Shown here: positions 6,623-13,867 of the stretch, in pieces | Position numbering within the stretch: position 1 is the first letter of the stretch | How the letters are laid out: each line of letters starts with the position of its first letter | Origin: Baffinella frigidus | Taxonomy: Eukaryota; Cryptophyceae; Cryptomonadales; Baffinellaceae | Direction: 5' to 3' | DNA: 13,867 bases | NCBI GenBank assembly: GCA_026770585.1 | Contig: MU646952.1 | Coordinates: 235,926 to 249,792, forward strand | Position numbers and translations under genes: made by a program | Notes under the pieces: model-generated | What the model was told of the DNA's origin: nothing | What the model saw: only the letters and a program-made list of their open reading frames with translations | Databases searched by the model: none

Positions 6623-6749
6623 AGGCGGGTCGCTGAGTGGTTATCGTAGCCTTCTGGGTAGACAGTTGACCCCGAGCACGACAAGACACAGAGATGTCGT
6701 GTGGCTCACAGTCTCTCTGTCTCGTTAGTACTGTGCGCTGTATTGAGCA

Positions 6750-6984
6750 CTGAGAGAGAGGGAGAGAGCGCGCGCGCAAGAGAGAGAGAGAGAGAGAGCG
6801 CGCGAGAGAGAGCGAGAGTGCGAGAGAGCGAGAGAGAGCGAGAGAGAGCGAGAGCGAAAGAAAGAGAGTGAAGAAGAAAGAAAGAAATAAAGCGAGCGAG
6901 CGAGCGAGAGAGAGAGAGAGAGGGAGAGAGGGAGAGAGAGAGGGAGAGAGAGAGAGAGAGAGAGGGAAAAAGAGCGAGCGAGCG

Positions 6985-7023
<39 letters not shown>

Positions 7024-7076
7024 GAGGCAGAGAGAAAGAGAGAAAGAGAGAAAGGGAGAGAGCACGCGAGAGAGTG
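6750..7076. repeat. 325-bp GA-rich simple sequence tract
   Basis: GA runs mixed with GAGC, GAAA and a short GCGCGCGC stretch (about 6767-6776). Frames rich in Arg/Glu on the plus strand and Ser/Leu on the minus are translations of this simple sequence. Confidence 0.95.
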
Positions 7077-7095
7077 TGTTTGTAGCCATGAAGAG

Positions 7096-7195
7096 AGAGA
7101 CCCCTAGGACCCTACAGTAGGCCTATGTCTAGGCCCCTATGATCGTCCCGGGGGGGGGGGGGGCTTTCTCATGAGCGAGGTACGTATGTAGGCCT
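7096..7195. mobile_element. Element C fragment
   Basis: Has the centre (CCTAGGACCCTACAGTAGGCCTATG) in an orientation compatible with the other copies, a G run, and the right end CTTTCTCATGAGCGAGGTAC; the left end is missing. Confidence 0.6.
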
Positions 7196-7334
7196 ATGTA
7201 CGACCCTAGGGTGGTCCTAGGGGGGAGCTTGTTCTCAAATTGCGCCCAAAATTTGAGGCAGCCTTGTACGGTTCTTTCGCCGTTGTCGCGTCAGGAAAGG
7301 CTACTCTCTTCATCTTTCCAGAGTCCCAGGAGTG

Positions 7335-7660
7335 ACCCTCAACTGTTGGAAACGAACTTCAGGCTTTGGTTTACTTGAGCGAGGTAATTTAGGTTGGCAA
7401 GCTTCCAGCCCTGATGGGCTTCTGGGACCTGAAGCTGCGGACCTGATCCTTGCCGGTTCGGTTGCCTTGCCGGTAGAAAGGAGAGAGAGAGAGAGAGACC
7501 TTAATTTCTATCAAAATGGCCGCCATACATGCGCTCCCACCGACAACGAGGCTGCATTTGAGCAAACCTACCTGGATCAGTCGACAGTTGTGCAACATTC
7601 AAGCTGGGTGGGTTACTCGCGCGACTAAGAACACGCACCTTTCTATGCTCCTAGGCACCG
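7335..7660 (+). repeat. Diverged direct duplication, copy 1
   Basis: Shares collinear blocks with 7711-8165: CAACTGTTGGAAACGAA.TTCAGGCT, ATCCTTGCCGGTTCGGTTGCC, CAGTCGACAGTTGTGCAACA and ACTAAGAACACGCACC. An insertion of about 130 bp in copy 2 separates the first two blocks. Not coding as far as I can see. Confidence 0.8.
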
Positions 7661-7710
7661 AGAGAGGTCATGTGCGCTCTACACCTTTTGTACGAACTCC
7701 CCCATATCCT

Positions 7711-8165
7711 CTCCTCAACCGTTGGAAAGGAATTTCAGGCTGCTTCGAAACCAATCTCATATGAATTCTGATTTAATTCCAAATGTTTGGATGATATCTT
7801 AGAGGTGATTGTATGCTATTTTGAAGGTACGTGAAGGATAAGATGACCAATACGTGACCAATACCATCCTTGAGATAGCGCAAAACCCTTTTTTGATTTA
7901 AATCATCACATCAGAATCCAGATTAAATCCTTGCCGGTCCGGTCACCTTCCTGGTACAATCCTGGCTCCGTCGACACTTCATTACTATAACGATCTCTCT
8001 CTTTATGGCTACAAACACGACCGCCACGTATGAACCCCAACAGAGCCTGTGTCTGAGCACACCTGCCTGGCTCTGTCGACAGTTGTGCAACACTCAAGCT
8101 ACATGTGTCACTCGCGAATAAGAACACGCACCGCCCCTAGGGGGGTTCCATGCTCCTAAGCACAG
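7711..8165 (+). repeat. Diverged direct duplication, copy 2
   Basis: Partner of 7335-7660. Includes an AT-rich insert (about 7750-7915) and the block at 7994-8017, which also occurs inverted at 7077-7100. Confidence 0.8.
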
Positions 8166-8169
8166 CCCC

Positions 8170-8604
8170 ACCGTAGGTGAGGGACGAGCTAATAAGGTCC
8201 TGTTGCGGCCTCTTTTAGTAGGGACCCTAGCCCTAGGGTACTACCTCGGGGCCTAAACCCCACCCAATGGTCTGGAGTGGCCTCCTTCGGGTCTGGAGTT
8301 TAGGGTTTCGGGTCAAAGGTTCAGGGTTTCGCCTCCTCCACTCCCGCGGCACCCGTTTCCCCCGGGATTACACTGACAGGGCGGAATTTTCGGTATTCGC
8401 GAGTCATCACTTGAAAGGTGGTCTTGAGTGTGAGCGAGCGCTCGCCTCCGGCTGTAATTGACTTCGCCCCAAAGTCACTTTCGGGCTGTTGGCTGAAGCG
8501 GCCAGTCAACCCACAGAAATGGCAACATCGGGGGAATGTTGCCCCCCGCTCGTCCCCAGCGCCCTCACTGTTCTGCAAAATCTCTCCGCTGTGCTTTGTT
8601 TTCC
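8170..8604. other. Non-repetitive island, possible unrecognised exon
   Basis: 8285-8335 is TTTAGGG-like; 8340-8600 is unique and GC-rich. Open frames exist on both strands and I recognise none. An AG acceptor-like CCACAG sits at about 8510-8515 on the plus strand. Its last 57 bp (8535-8591) are repeated inside the following array. Confidence 0.3.
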
Positions 8605-8965
8605 GTTTAGGCTTTAGGGTCTACAGTTTAGAGTTTGGAGTTTAAGGTTTAGGGTTTAGGGTTTAGGGTTTAGGGTTTAAGGTTTAGGGTTTAGGGTTCA
8701 GGGTTTAGGGTTCAGGGTTTAGGGTTCGGGATCTAGGGCTTAGGGATTAGGGTTCAAGGTTCAGCGTTTAGGGTTTAGGGTTTAGTGTTTAGTGTTTAGG
8801 GTTCAGGGTTTAAGATTGAAGGTGTAGAAAATGTAGCCCCCCGCTCATCCCCAGCGCCCTCACTGTTCTGCAAAATCTCTCCGCTGGTTTTCCGTTTAGG
8901 GGTTAGGGGTAAGGGTTTAGGGTTGGGGGTTTAGGGTTTAGGGTCTGGGGTTTAAGGATTAGGGT

Positions 8966-9018
<53 letters not shown>

Positions 9019-9510
9019 GGTTGAGGGTATAGGGTTTAGAATTCAGGGTTTAGGGTTTAGGGGTAAGGGTTCAGGGTTCAGGGTTCAAGGTTTAGGGTTC
9101 AGAGTTTATGGTTTAGGGTTCAGGGTTTAAGATTTAAGGTGTAGGGTTTAGGATTCAGGGTTTAGGGTTTAGGGTTTAGGGTTTAAGATTTAGGGTTTAA
9201 GATTTAGGGTTTAGGGTTCAGTGTTCAGTGTTTAGGGTTTAAGGTTTAGGGTTTAAGGTTTAGGGTTTAAGGTTTAGGGTTTAGGGTTTAGGGTTTAGGG
9301 TTTAGGGTGTAGGGTGTAGGGTTCAGGGTTCAGGGTTTAGGGTTTAGGGTTCAGGGTTCAGTGTTTAGGGTTTAAGGTTTAGGGTTTAAGGTTTAGGGTT
9401 TAGGGTTTAGGGTTTAGGGTTTAGGGTTTAGGGTTTAGGGTGTAGGGTTTAGGGTTTAGGGTTCAGGGTTTAAGGTGTAGGGCTTAAGGCTTAGGGCTGA
9501 GGGCTAAGGG
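8605..9510. repeat. 900-bp telomere-like TTTAGGG array
   Basis: Degenerate TTTAGGG with sub-blocks of TTGAGGG (about 8962-9025) and TTCAGGG. Being degenerate and internal, it is an interstitial array rather than a live telomere end. Confidence 0.95.
8830..8886. repeat. 57-bp copy of 8535-8591 inside the telomere-like array
   Basis: Two mismatches to 8535-8591 (GCGCCCTCACTGTTCTGCAA core), then both copies continue into TTTTCCGTTTAGG; the first copy has six extra bases at the junction. Confidence 0.95.
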
Positions 9511-9514
9511 CTTG

Positions 9515-9575
9515 CAGATTCTTTCTAAATTTGGGGAACTTCCCGAAGTTTTGGGGAACTTCCCGAAAGAAAGAT
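9515..9575. repeat. Hairpin with duplicated GGGGAACTTCCC
   Basis: TTTGGGGAACTTCCCGAA-type palindrome occurs twice (about 9531 and 9552), flanked by TTCTTTC and its complement. Confidence 0.7.
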
Positions 9576-9626
9576 CCCTTTCCATGAAGTCTACCCGCGC
9601 CCAGACTAAGAAAAGTAAGGGGAAAA

Positions 9627-9762
9627 GTAGATTGTAGGGCACGTCCGGTTTGTACCAGGAAAAAGTTTTACAATTGAACTTTCAAGCCGTTTCAAACCGG
9701 ACGTGGCGAACATTCTCGGTACAAACCGGACGTGCCTGGTACAAATCAGTCTTACAATCTAC
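9627..9762. mobile_element. Foldback element, interrupted arms
   Basis: 9627-9636 pairs with 9753-9762 (GTAGATTGTA) and 9639-9656 pairs perfectly with 9718-9735 (GCACGTCCGGTTTGTACC). A third copy of AAACCGGACGTGG lies at about 9695. Confidence 0.8.
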
Positions 9763-9862
9763 TTTTACCCGCAGCATTCTTGGTCCGGGCGCGCTTGATA
9801 AAAAGAGAAGAATCGCATGCCGGCCGCAAAGGACGGGGAAAACAAGTGAAAATTATCTTCCT

Positions 9863-10003
9863 CCACACGGTGGGCTACGAAGGTTTCGTTGGGGCTGGAA
9901 TTCAGGGTGTTACGTGACCAAATTGAACCAGAAAATCCTTAAAGTTAATTATCTCCTCAAGGCAAGTTGACTTTTGATGAAAGGTTTGTAGCCCACCGTG
10001 TGG
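9863..10003. mobile_element. 141-bp element with 16-bp perfect terminal inverted repeats
   Basis: CCACACGGTGGGCTAC at 9863-9878 and its exact complement at 9988-10003. The interior is non-coding. Adjacent to family A copies. Confidence 0.82.
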
Positions 10004-10011
10004 TTAGGTGT

Positions 10012-10206
10012 TTTAGGTCCTTGAGGTCCTTTAGGTTCTTCGAGCTCCCGTCATAGGCGGACACTGGAACCAGTTTTGTAGAATTGCCTTGCGTTTGGCC
10101 GGGCTTTTAGGTCCTTTAGGTTCTTCGAACTCCTCACATGGGCGGACACCGGAACTTGTTCTGTAGAAAGGCCATGCTTCCTTTCGGATCACATGAAGCC
10201 CCCCCA
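10012..10206 (+). repeat. Family A repeats, two tandem copies
   Basis: Copies at 10012-10094 (truncated right) and 10107-10206. Consensus order: GGTCCTTTAGGTTCTTCGA, TAGGCGGACACYGGAAC, TGTAGAAAGGCCATGCTTCC, TTTCGGATCACAT, then a C run. No coding capacity or RNA polymerase III boxes seen. Confidence 0.85.
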
Positions 10207-10230
10207 GTGACCGTCCTTAGGCTCCTTTGG

Positions 10231-10295
10231 GGAATTGGAGCCATTTAATTATGGCGGAGTTCCCAATACAACATGGGGCCAATGGCTCCAATTCC
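10231..10295. mobile_element. Short foldback with 15-bp perfect arms
   Basis: GGAATTGGAGCCATT at 10231-10245 pairs with 10281-10295. Its centre (GGCGGAGTTCCC.ATACAA) also occurs, inverted, in the foldback at 13165-13293. Confidence 0.75.
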
Positions 10296-10329
10296 TCCAA
10301 AATTTCAAGTTTCCCGGCCCATGGTATCC

Positions 10330-10542
10330 CATCGTTCCTTTAGGACCTTTAGGTTATTCGAGCTCCCAATCCACACAGCGGACTTCGAAGGGATTTTGAA
10401 TAACCCCTAAGGGATACGACCTACGACCCTACGGACAGATCCTTTAGGTCCGTTAGGTTCTTTTGACTCCCACCATAGGCGGACACCGGAACTTGTTCTG
10501 TAGAAAGGCCATGCTTCCTTTCGGATCACATCAAGCCCCCCT
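10330..10542 (+). repeat. Family A repeats, one partial and one full copy
   Basis: Partial copy at 10331-10380 and full copy at 10438-10542 ending in the C run. The sequence between has no recognisable feature. Confidence 0.82.
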
Positions 10543-10543
10543 C

Positions 10544-10729
10544 TACCACACGAGGCTATCCATGCGAACAGAATAAAAGGGCGTTTTAAAAAATTGTAGG
10601 GAAATGATCACGTTTCCCCCGGAAAAACCGGGAGGAAACGTGATCAAATGCTGACTTTTGGCGTGTTTCCAGGGCAATAATCCAATAATTGACTTATGAA
10701 TCTGTTCGCATGGACAGCCTCGTGTGGTA
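10544..10729. mobile_element. 186-bp MITE-like element with 30-bp terminal inverted repeats and an inner hairpin
   Basis: 10544-10574 and 10700-10729 are reverse complements with very few mismatches (TACCACACGAGGCT start). Inside, 10605-10622 and 10628-10646 form a second hairpin (TGATCACGTTTCC). No gene inside. It sits directly against the C run of a family A copy. Confidence 0.87.
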
Positions 10730-10838
10730 GGAGTCTGCCTCCGCGCACCGGCTGTCAAGAGAGGAGTCGCGTGCGGTTTCTGTAAGTGGGCCTCCACTTA
10801 TGTACATACACGTCTAAAGTCAAAATTGTTTTGGTCCT

Positions 10839-10968
10839 CAGAGCCTCTGCACTGGAGAGCGAAACGCGATCCGAACGCAAAAATGCTTTCTCTGCAGTCC
10901 TTTCTACGGAAGGGCGTGTTGTTGGCATATGTTGGGAGAAATTAAAACCTAAAGGACCTAAAGGATCT
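10839..10968 (-). repeat. Family B repeat, inverted copy
   Basis: Reverse complement of the family B consensus: GGTCCTTTAGGTTTTAATTT, CTCCCAACATA, CGACACGCC, TTCCGTAGAAAGGA, CTGCAGAGAAAGCATTTTTG, TCGGATCGC, CTCTCCAGTGCAGAGGCT. Confidence 0.85.
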
Positions 10969-11000
10969 GCGCCGACCACGATACACAAGGGGGGACAATA

Positions 11001-11118
11001 CAGGGGTACCTCGCTCATAAGAAAACACCTTCCCCCTAGGACCACTATAGGGCCCTACGCATAGGCCTACTGTAGGTTCCTAGGGGGGGGGCGCTTTCTT
11101 ATGATCGAGGTACCCCTG
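11001..11118. mobile_element. 118-bp element C, best-preserved copy
   Basis: 24-bp terminal inverted repeats 11001-11024 and 11095-11118 with one mismatch (CAGGGGTACCTCG start), flanked on each side by TA. A TA duplication is typical of Tc1/mariner-mobilised (Stowaway-type) MITEs; with only two bases this is suggestive. No transposase here. Confidence 0.8.
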
Positions 11119-11184
11119 TAGGAGCTCGAGCCTCTCTCCCTCACCTATTGTTTTTACAGAACTCCTGCTCAGCCTTATTGTCAG

Positions 11185-11620
11185 GAATTTTGGTCCTTGA
11201 GGGTTTGATTTCTCCCAGCATAGGCGGACACCCCGTCCTTCCGTGGAAAGGATCCGCAGGATGGCCCTGCTTTCACGCATCCAGCCCTCCAGCGCTGAGT
11301 CGTGGCAATTTTAGGGGGTTTTAGGTCCTTGAGGTTTTAATTTCTCCCAACATGGTCCAACGACACGCCCTTCCGTAAAAAGGATCTTCAGGTCCTTTAG
11401 GTGCTTCAGGTCCTTGAGGTTTAAAATGCTCCCAACATAGCCCAACGACACGCCTTTCCGTAGAAAAGATCTGCAGGAAAAGTATTTTTGCTTTTGGATC
11501 GCGATGAGCTCTCCAGTGCAGAGGCTCGTGAAGAGGGGATAGTGGGTGGTTCTCTTGGGGTGCGTGAGTTGATCCAGAGGATCGCGCTCGCCCACAAACC
11601 GAACCCAAGTCAGCCTTTAT
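11185..11620 (+). repeat. Family B repeats, three copies in tandem
   Basis: A/B hybrid at 11185-11300 (TAGGCGGACACCCC then CTTCCGTGGAAAGGA), a truncated copy at 11318-11390, and a long copy at 11390-11620 that continues through GAGGCTCGTGAAGAGGGGAT, GGTTCTCTTGGGGTG and AACCCAAGTCAGCC. Confidence 0.85.
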
Positions 11621-12122
11621 GATGCTCATGGTATCCGATGGTTGGAGCATAGGAGGTCCAACCACGGATACCCCAGATGTGAGAGGAAACAAGATTCCAA
11701 AGGTGAGAGGGATTGTGTGGGGGGGTGATGTGAGATCAGGCAGACACAAAAGAGGAGAAGAAAGAAATGTGGTTGTGTAGGGATTTCCCCCGATGTATAT
11801 GTGTCAGTAGAGTTGAAGGCAGGCTAAGCATGAATTATCCCAATGTGCCCCGAAGTGTCATTGTGAGTTCAGCAAAGTTTAGTTTAGCCAGGTGTCAGAA
11901 ATCAACAATACAAGTTAGCAAAGCAACGAGTGTATTAGTGATCCCCCGCCTTTCAACAGGGCTCCTGTCACTCGCCATCCCCGCTTGGCACCTACGCAGC
12001 CCTCCTTTGAAAGGTTCCCTGCTCTCCTCTCCCCCCCTATGCCTCCCCTCCTCCCCCTCCGCCCCCCCCTCTTCCCCCTCTCCCCTTGTTCATCCCTCCT
12101 TCGGGTCCCCTTGTTCCTCCCT
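11621..12122. other. Unique spacer between family B copies; no supported gene
   Basis: A small hairpin (11630-11646 with 11657-11672, GGTATCCG arms) is followed by non-repetitive sequence, then a C/T-rich tract at about 12020-12122. An open plus frame covers 11767-12129 but is carried in its second half by the pyrimidine tract and looks like no protein I know. Confidence 0.45.
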
Positions 12123-12345
12123 CCTTTAGGTCCTTTAGGTTTTAATTTCTCCCAACATAGCCCAACGACACGCCTTTCCGTAGAAAGGATCTGCAGAGAA
12201 AGCATTTTTGCTTTCGGATCGCATTTAGCTCTCCAGTGCAGAGGCTCGTGAAGAGGGGATACTGGGTGGTTCTCTTGGGGTGTCTGATTGCTTCCAAAAT
12301 AGGAGCGCGCTCGCACACACATCAAACCCAAGTCAGCCTTATTTG
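12123..12345 (+). repeat. Family B repeat, longest copy
   Basis: About 220 bp, collinear with 11390-11620 from CTTTAGGTTTTAATTTCTCC to AACCCAAGTCAGCC. Confidence 0.88.
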
Positions 12346-12365
12346 ACACTTGTTGACTTTATTCG

Positions 12366-12502
12366 CTTAAGGTCTTTAGGTCCATTTAGGTCCATTTAGG
12401 TCCTTTAGGTTCTTCGAGCTCCCAACATAGGCGGGCACCGGAACTTATCCTGCACGAAGGCCATGCTTCCTTTCGGATCACATCAGGCCCCCCGGTGCAG
12501 AA
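12366..12502 (+). repeat. Family A repeat, full copy
   Basis: Starts with three GGTCCATTTA/GGTCCTTTA units, then the A core TAGGCGGGCACCGGAAC and the end TTTCGGATCACATCAGGCC. Confidence 0.85.
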
Positions 12503-12516
12503 GGATCGCGGCTGAA

Positions 12517-13137
12517 ACCGGTCTTTAGGTCCTTTAGGTCCTTTAGGTTTTAATTTCGCAGAACATAGCCCAAAGACACGCCCTTCCGTAGAAAGAAAGC
12601 ATTGGTCCTTTAGGTCCTTTACGTTCCTTTAGGTCCTTAAGGTTTTAATTTCTCCCAACATATGCCAACGACACGCCCTTCCGTAGAAAGGACTGCAGAA
12701 AAAGCATTTTTGCTTTCGGATCGCATTTAGCTCTCCAGGTTTATCTGGGGTCCTTTAGGTCCTTTAGGTTTTAATTTCTCCCAACATACGCCAACGACAC
12801 GCCGTTCCTTTAGGTCCTTTAGGTTTTAATTTCGCCCAACATATGCCAACGACACGCCGTTCCGTAGAAGGGATCTGCAGAGAAAGCATGTTTGCTTTTG
12901 GATCGCGTTTAGCTCTCCAGTGCAGAGGCTCGTGAAGAGGGGATACAGGGTGGTTCTCTTGGGGTGTTTGAGTTGATCCAGACCTTTACACTTATTGCTA
13001 TTTAGGTCCCGTTAGCCCCGTCCTTTAGGTCCTTTAGGTTTTAATCTCTCCCAACATAGCCCAACGACACGCCGTTCCGTAGAAGGGATCTGCAGAGAGA
13101 GCATGTTTGCTTTCGGATCGCGTTTCGCTCTCCGTTA
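12517..13137 (+). repeat. Cluster of five family B copies
   Basis: Copies begin about 12517, 12602, 12748, 12802 and 13018, each with runs of the decamer TCCTTTAGGT and truncated at different 3' points. The copy at 12802 extends to GGTTCTCTTGGGGTG. Confidence 0.87.
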
Positions 13138-13164
13138 TCCTTTATTGCTCATGGAGGGAATTGG

Positions 13165-13293
13165 ACTTGAAAAATTGGGAGTTGGATCCTTTAGGTCCTT
13201 TAGGTTTTAAATGCTCCCAACATATGGAGCCCATTGTATGGGGAACTCCGCCCCCTGGACGAACAAACGGCTCCAACTCCCAATTTTTCAAGT
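13165..13293. mobile_element. 129-bp foldback with 22-bp perfect arms, containing a family B head
   Basis: 13165-13186 and 13272-13293 are exact reverse complements (ACTTGAAAAATTGGGAGTTG core). The interior begins with a family B head (TCCTTTAGGTTTTAAATGCTCCCAACATA) and continues into sequence shared with the foldback at 10231-10295. Confidence 0.85.
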
Positions 13294-13527
13294 TCCCGTT
13301 CCCGGGTGGCGAACTCCAGACCGTCGCTTGTCGGGTGGAACGGGCCGTGAACGCGATGTCGCCAGGATTGCAGGATGCCGCAACTGGCCAGGTGGGCGCC
13401 ATCCTTCAGCCGAGAGGTTCCCTGCGAGGTGCTCGGCTGTTGAAGGCTGCAAGGTGATGGTGGATGGGTTACGCAGCTTTGACTTGTCTCGTCTCCTGAC
13501 CCGGTGTGCTCTTCTGCTGTTCGGCAG
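13294..13527 (+). other. Probable leader exon and short intron of the right-hand gene
   Basis: GC-rich unique sequence from the end of the foldback to 13453 (AAG/GTGATG), then a candidate 74-nt intron 13454-13527 with a pyrimidine-rich end TGCTCTTCTGCTGTTCGGCAG. If spliced, an upstream frame (13211-13453) would join in phase with the ATG at 13534, so it is either a 5' leader or an amino extension. Confidence 0.4.
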
Positions 13528-13533
13528 GGGAGC

Positions 13534-13867
13534 ATGGCGGACAGGCGGGCGCACTTCGAGGCACAGAACCAAGCCAACGCGGGCCCTGCCCGTCCCATCG
13601 GGGGGCTCCAGGCCACCAGTCTGAACTCAAAAGCCGGTGCGCCAGTTGCGCCCCCGCCGCCAGCTGCCGATGCCCAGCCGCTGAGCCTCAAGGAGCGCAT
13701 GGCGCTACTGCAGGGCGGCGGCGGGAGCTCAGAGAGCCCCCCGGCTCGCGCTGCCCCCCTCGATATCCCGAAGCGCACCTCCGTGGGCGCCAGCTTCGCA
13801 GCCGCGCAGAACCCAGTCGTCCAGTCTCCTCCTCCCCGCAAGGAGGTCCTCCTCCCTCCGGCCCCCC
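13534..13867 (+). CDS. 5' end of an unknown Pro/Ala-rich protein gene, open at the right edge
   Basis: From the ATG at 13534, 111 codons run without a stop to the window end; the nearest in-frame stop upstream is at 13480. The protein starts MADRRAHFEAQNQ, has a PPPP run near residue 40, a likely amphipathic helix SLKERMALLQ at 51-60, then GGGGSS and low-complexity Pro/Ser/Ala stretches ending in SPPPRKE. Third positions are mostly G/C, as in the kinesin exons. The KERMALLQ-type helix amid proline-rich linkers recalls cytoskeletal scaffold or SH3-ligand proteins, but this is only a resemblance. An acceptor-like site (GTTCGGCAG) 6 nt before the ATG suggests a spliced leader exon. The long minus-strand frame over the same DNA is a shadow. 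No function assigned. Confidence 0.6.
   Translation, partial: MADRRAHFEAQNQANAGPARPIGGLQATSLNSKAGAPVAPPPPAADAQPLSLKERMALLQGGGGSSESPPARAAPLDIPKRTSVGASFAAAQNPVVQSPPPRKEVLLPPAP

Noticed and set aside
6706-7107. Open frames rich in Ser/Leu (minus) and Arg/Glu (plus)
   Set aside because: They are translations of the GA simple-sequence tract on either strand and have no non-repetitive part.
8605-9510. A true chromosome end
   Set aside because: The heptamers are degenerate and flanked by unique DNA on both sides, so the array is interstitial.
11767-12129. 120-codon plus-strand open frame
   Set aside because: The second half is a C/T tract read as Ser/Pro/Leu; the first half resembles nothing and has no splice or start context.
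13200-13841. 213-codon minus-strand open frame
   Set aside because: It lies antisense to the better plus-strand frame from 13534 and runs through repeats and a foldback; GC-rich antisense shadows of this kind are expected.

Overview
The window is nuclear DNA from a eukaryote with GT-AG introns, GC-rich exons and very repeat-rich introns and intergenic DNA. Several arrays are built on TTTAGGG, the plant and green-algal type of telomere heptamer. Together these fit a repeat-rich unicellular alga. A prasinophyte-like green alga is my tentative guess, from general impression only. There are no bacterial operons, rRNA, tRNA or CRISPR arrays.

Left third (1-5155), minus strand: the 5' half of a kinesin motor gene. 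It is split into small exons that only become visible when spliced: 4944-4769, 2471-2426, 1954-1843, 1125-1082 and 859-734. All four introns are GT-AG, reading phases match at every junction, and the 168 codons carry beta-1 (RVRLACRVRP), the STQEDVF segment and the P-loop GVAGSGKS. It is closest in flavour to kinesin-10 (KIF22/Kid-like). The gene runs off the left edge. Its introns hold telomere-like heptamers, minisatellites, foldback elements and, most strikingly, tandem copies of the gene's own exon edges and splice sites. The head of exon 2 with its acceptor is repeated about ten times in intron 1, the tail of exon 3 with its donor is present three times, and the tail of exon 5 with its donor twice. 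A 21-bp tandem repeat inside exon 5 lengthens the motor protein itself.

Middle (5156-13160): no gene I can support. It holds foldback/MITE-like elements, a 325-bp GA tract, a diverged ~450-bp direct duplication, a 900-bp TTTAGGG-like array and two interspersed repeat families. I call the families A and B; both begin with a TCCTTTAGG-type motif and occur in both orientations. Two short non-repetitive islands (5341-5600 and 8340-8600) could be unrecognised exons.

Right end (13294-13867), plus strand: the start of a second gene, a GC-rich proline/alanine-rich reading frame from ATG 13534, open at the window edge, with a probable short leader intron (13454-13527). Its function is unknown. The two genes are transcribed away from each other across about 8.5 kb of repeats.
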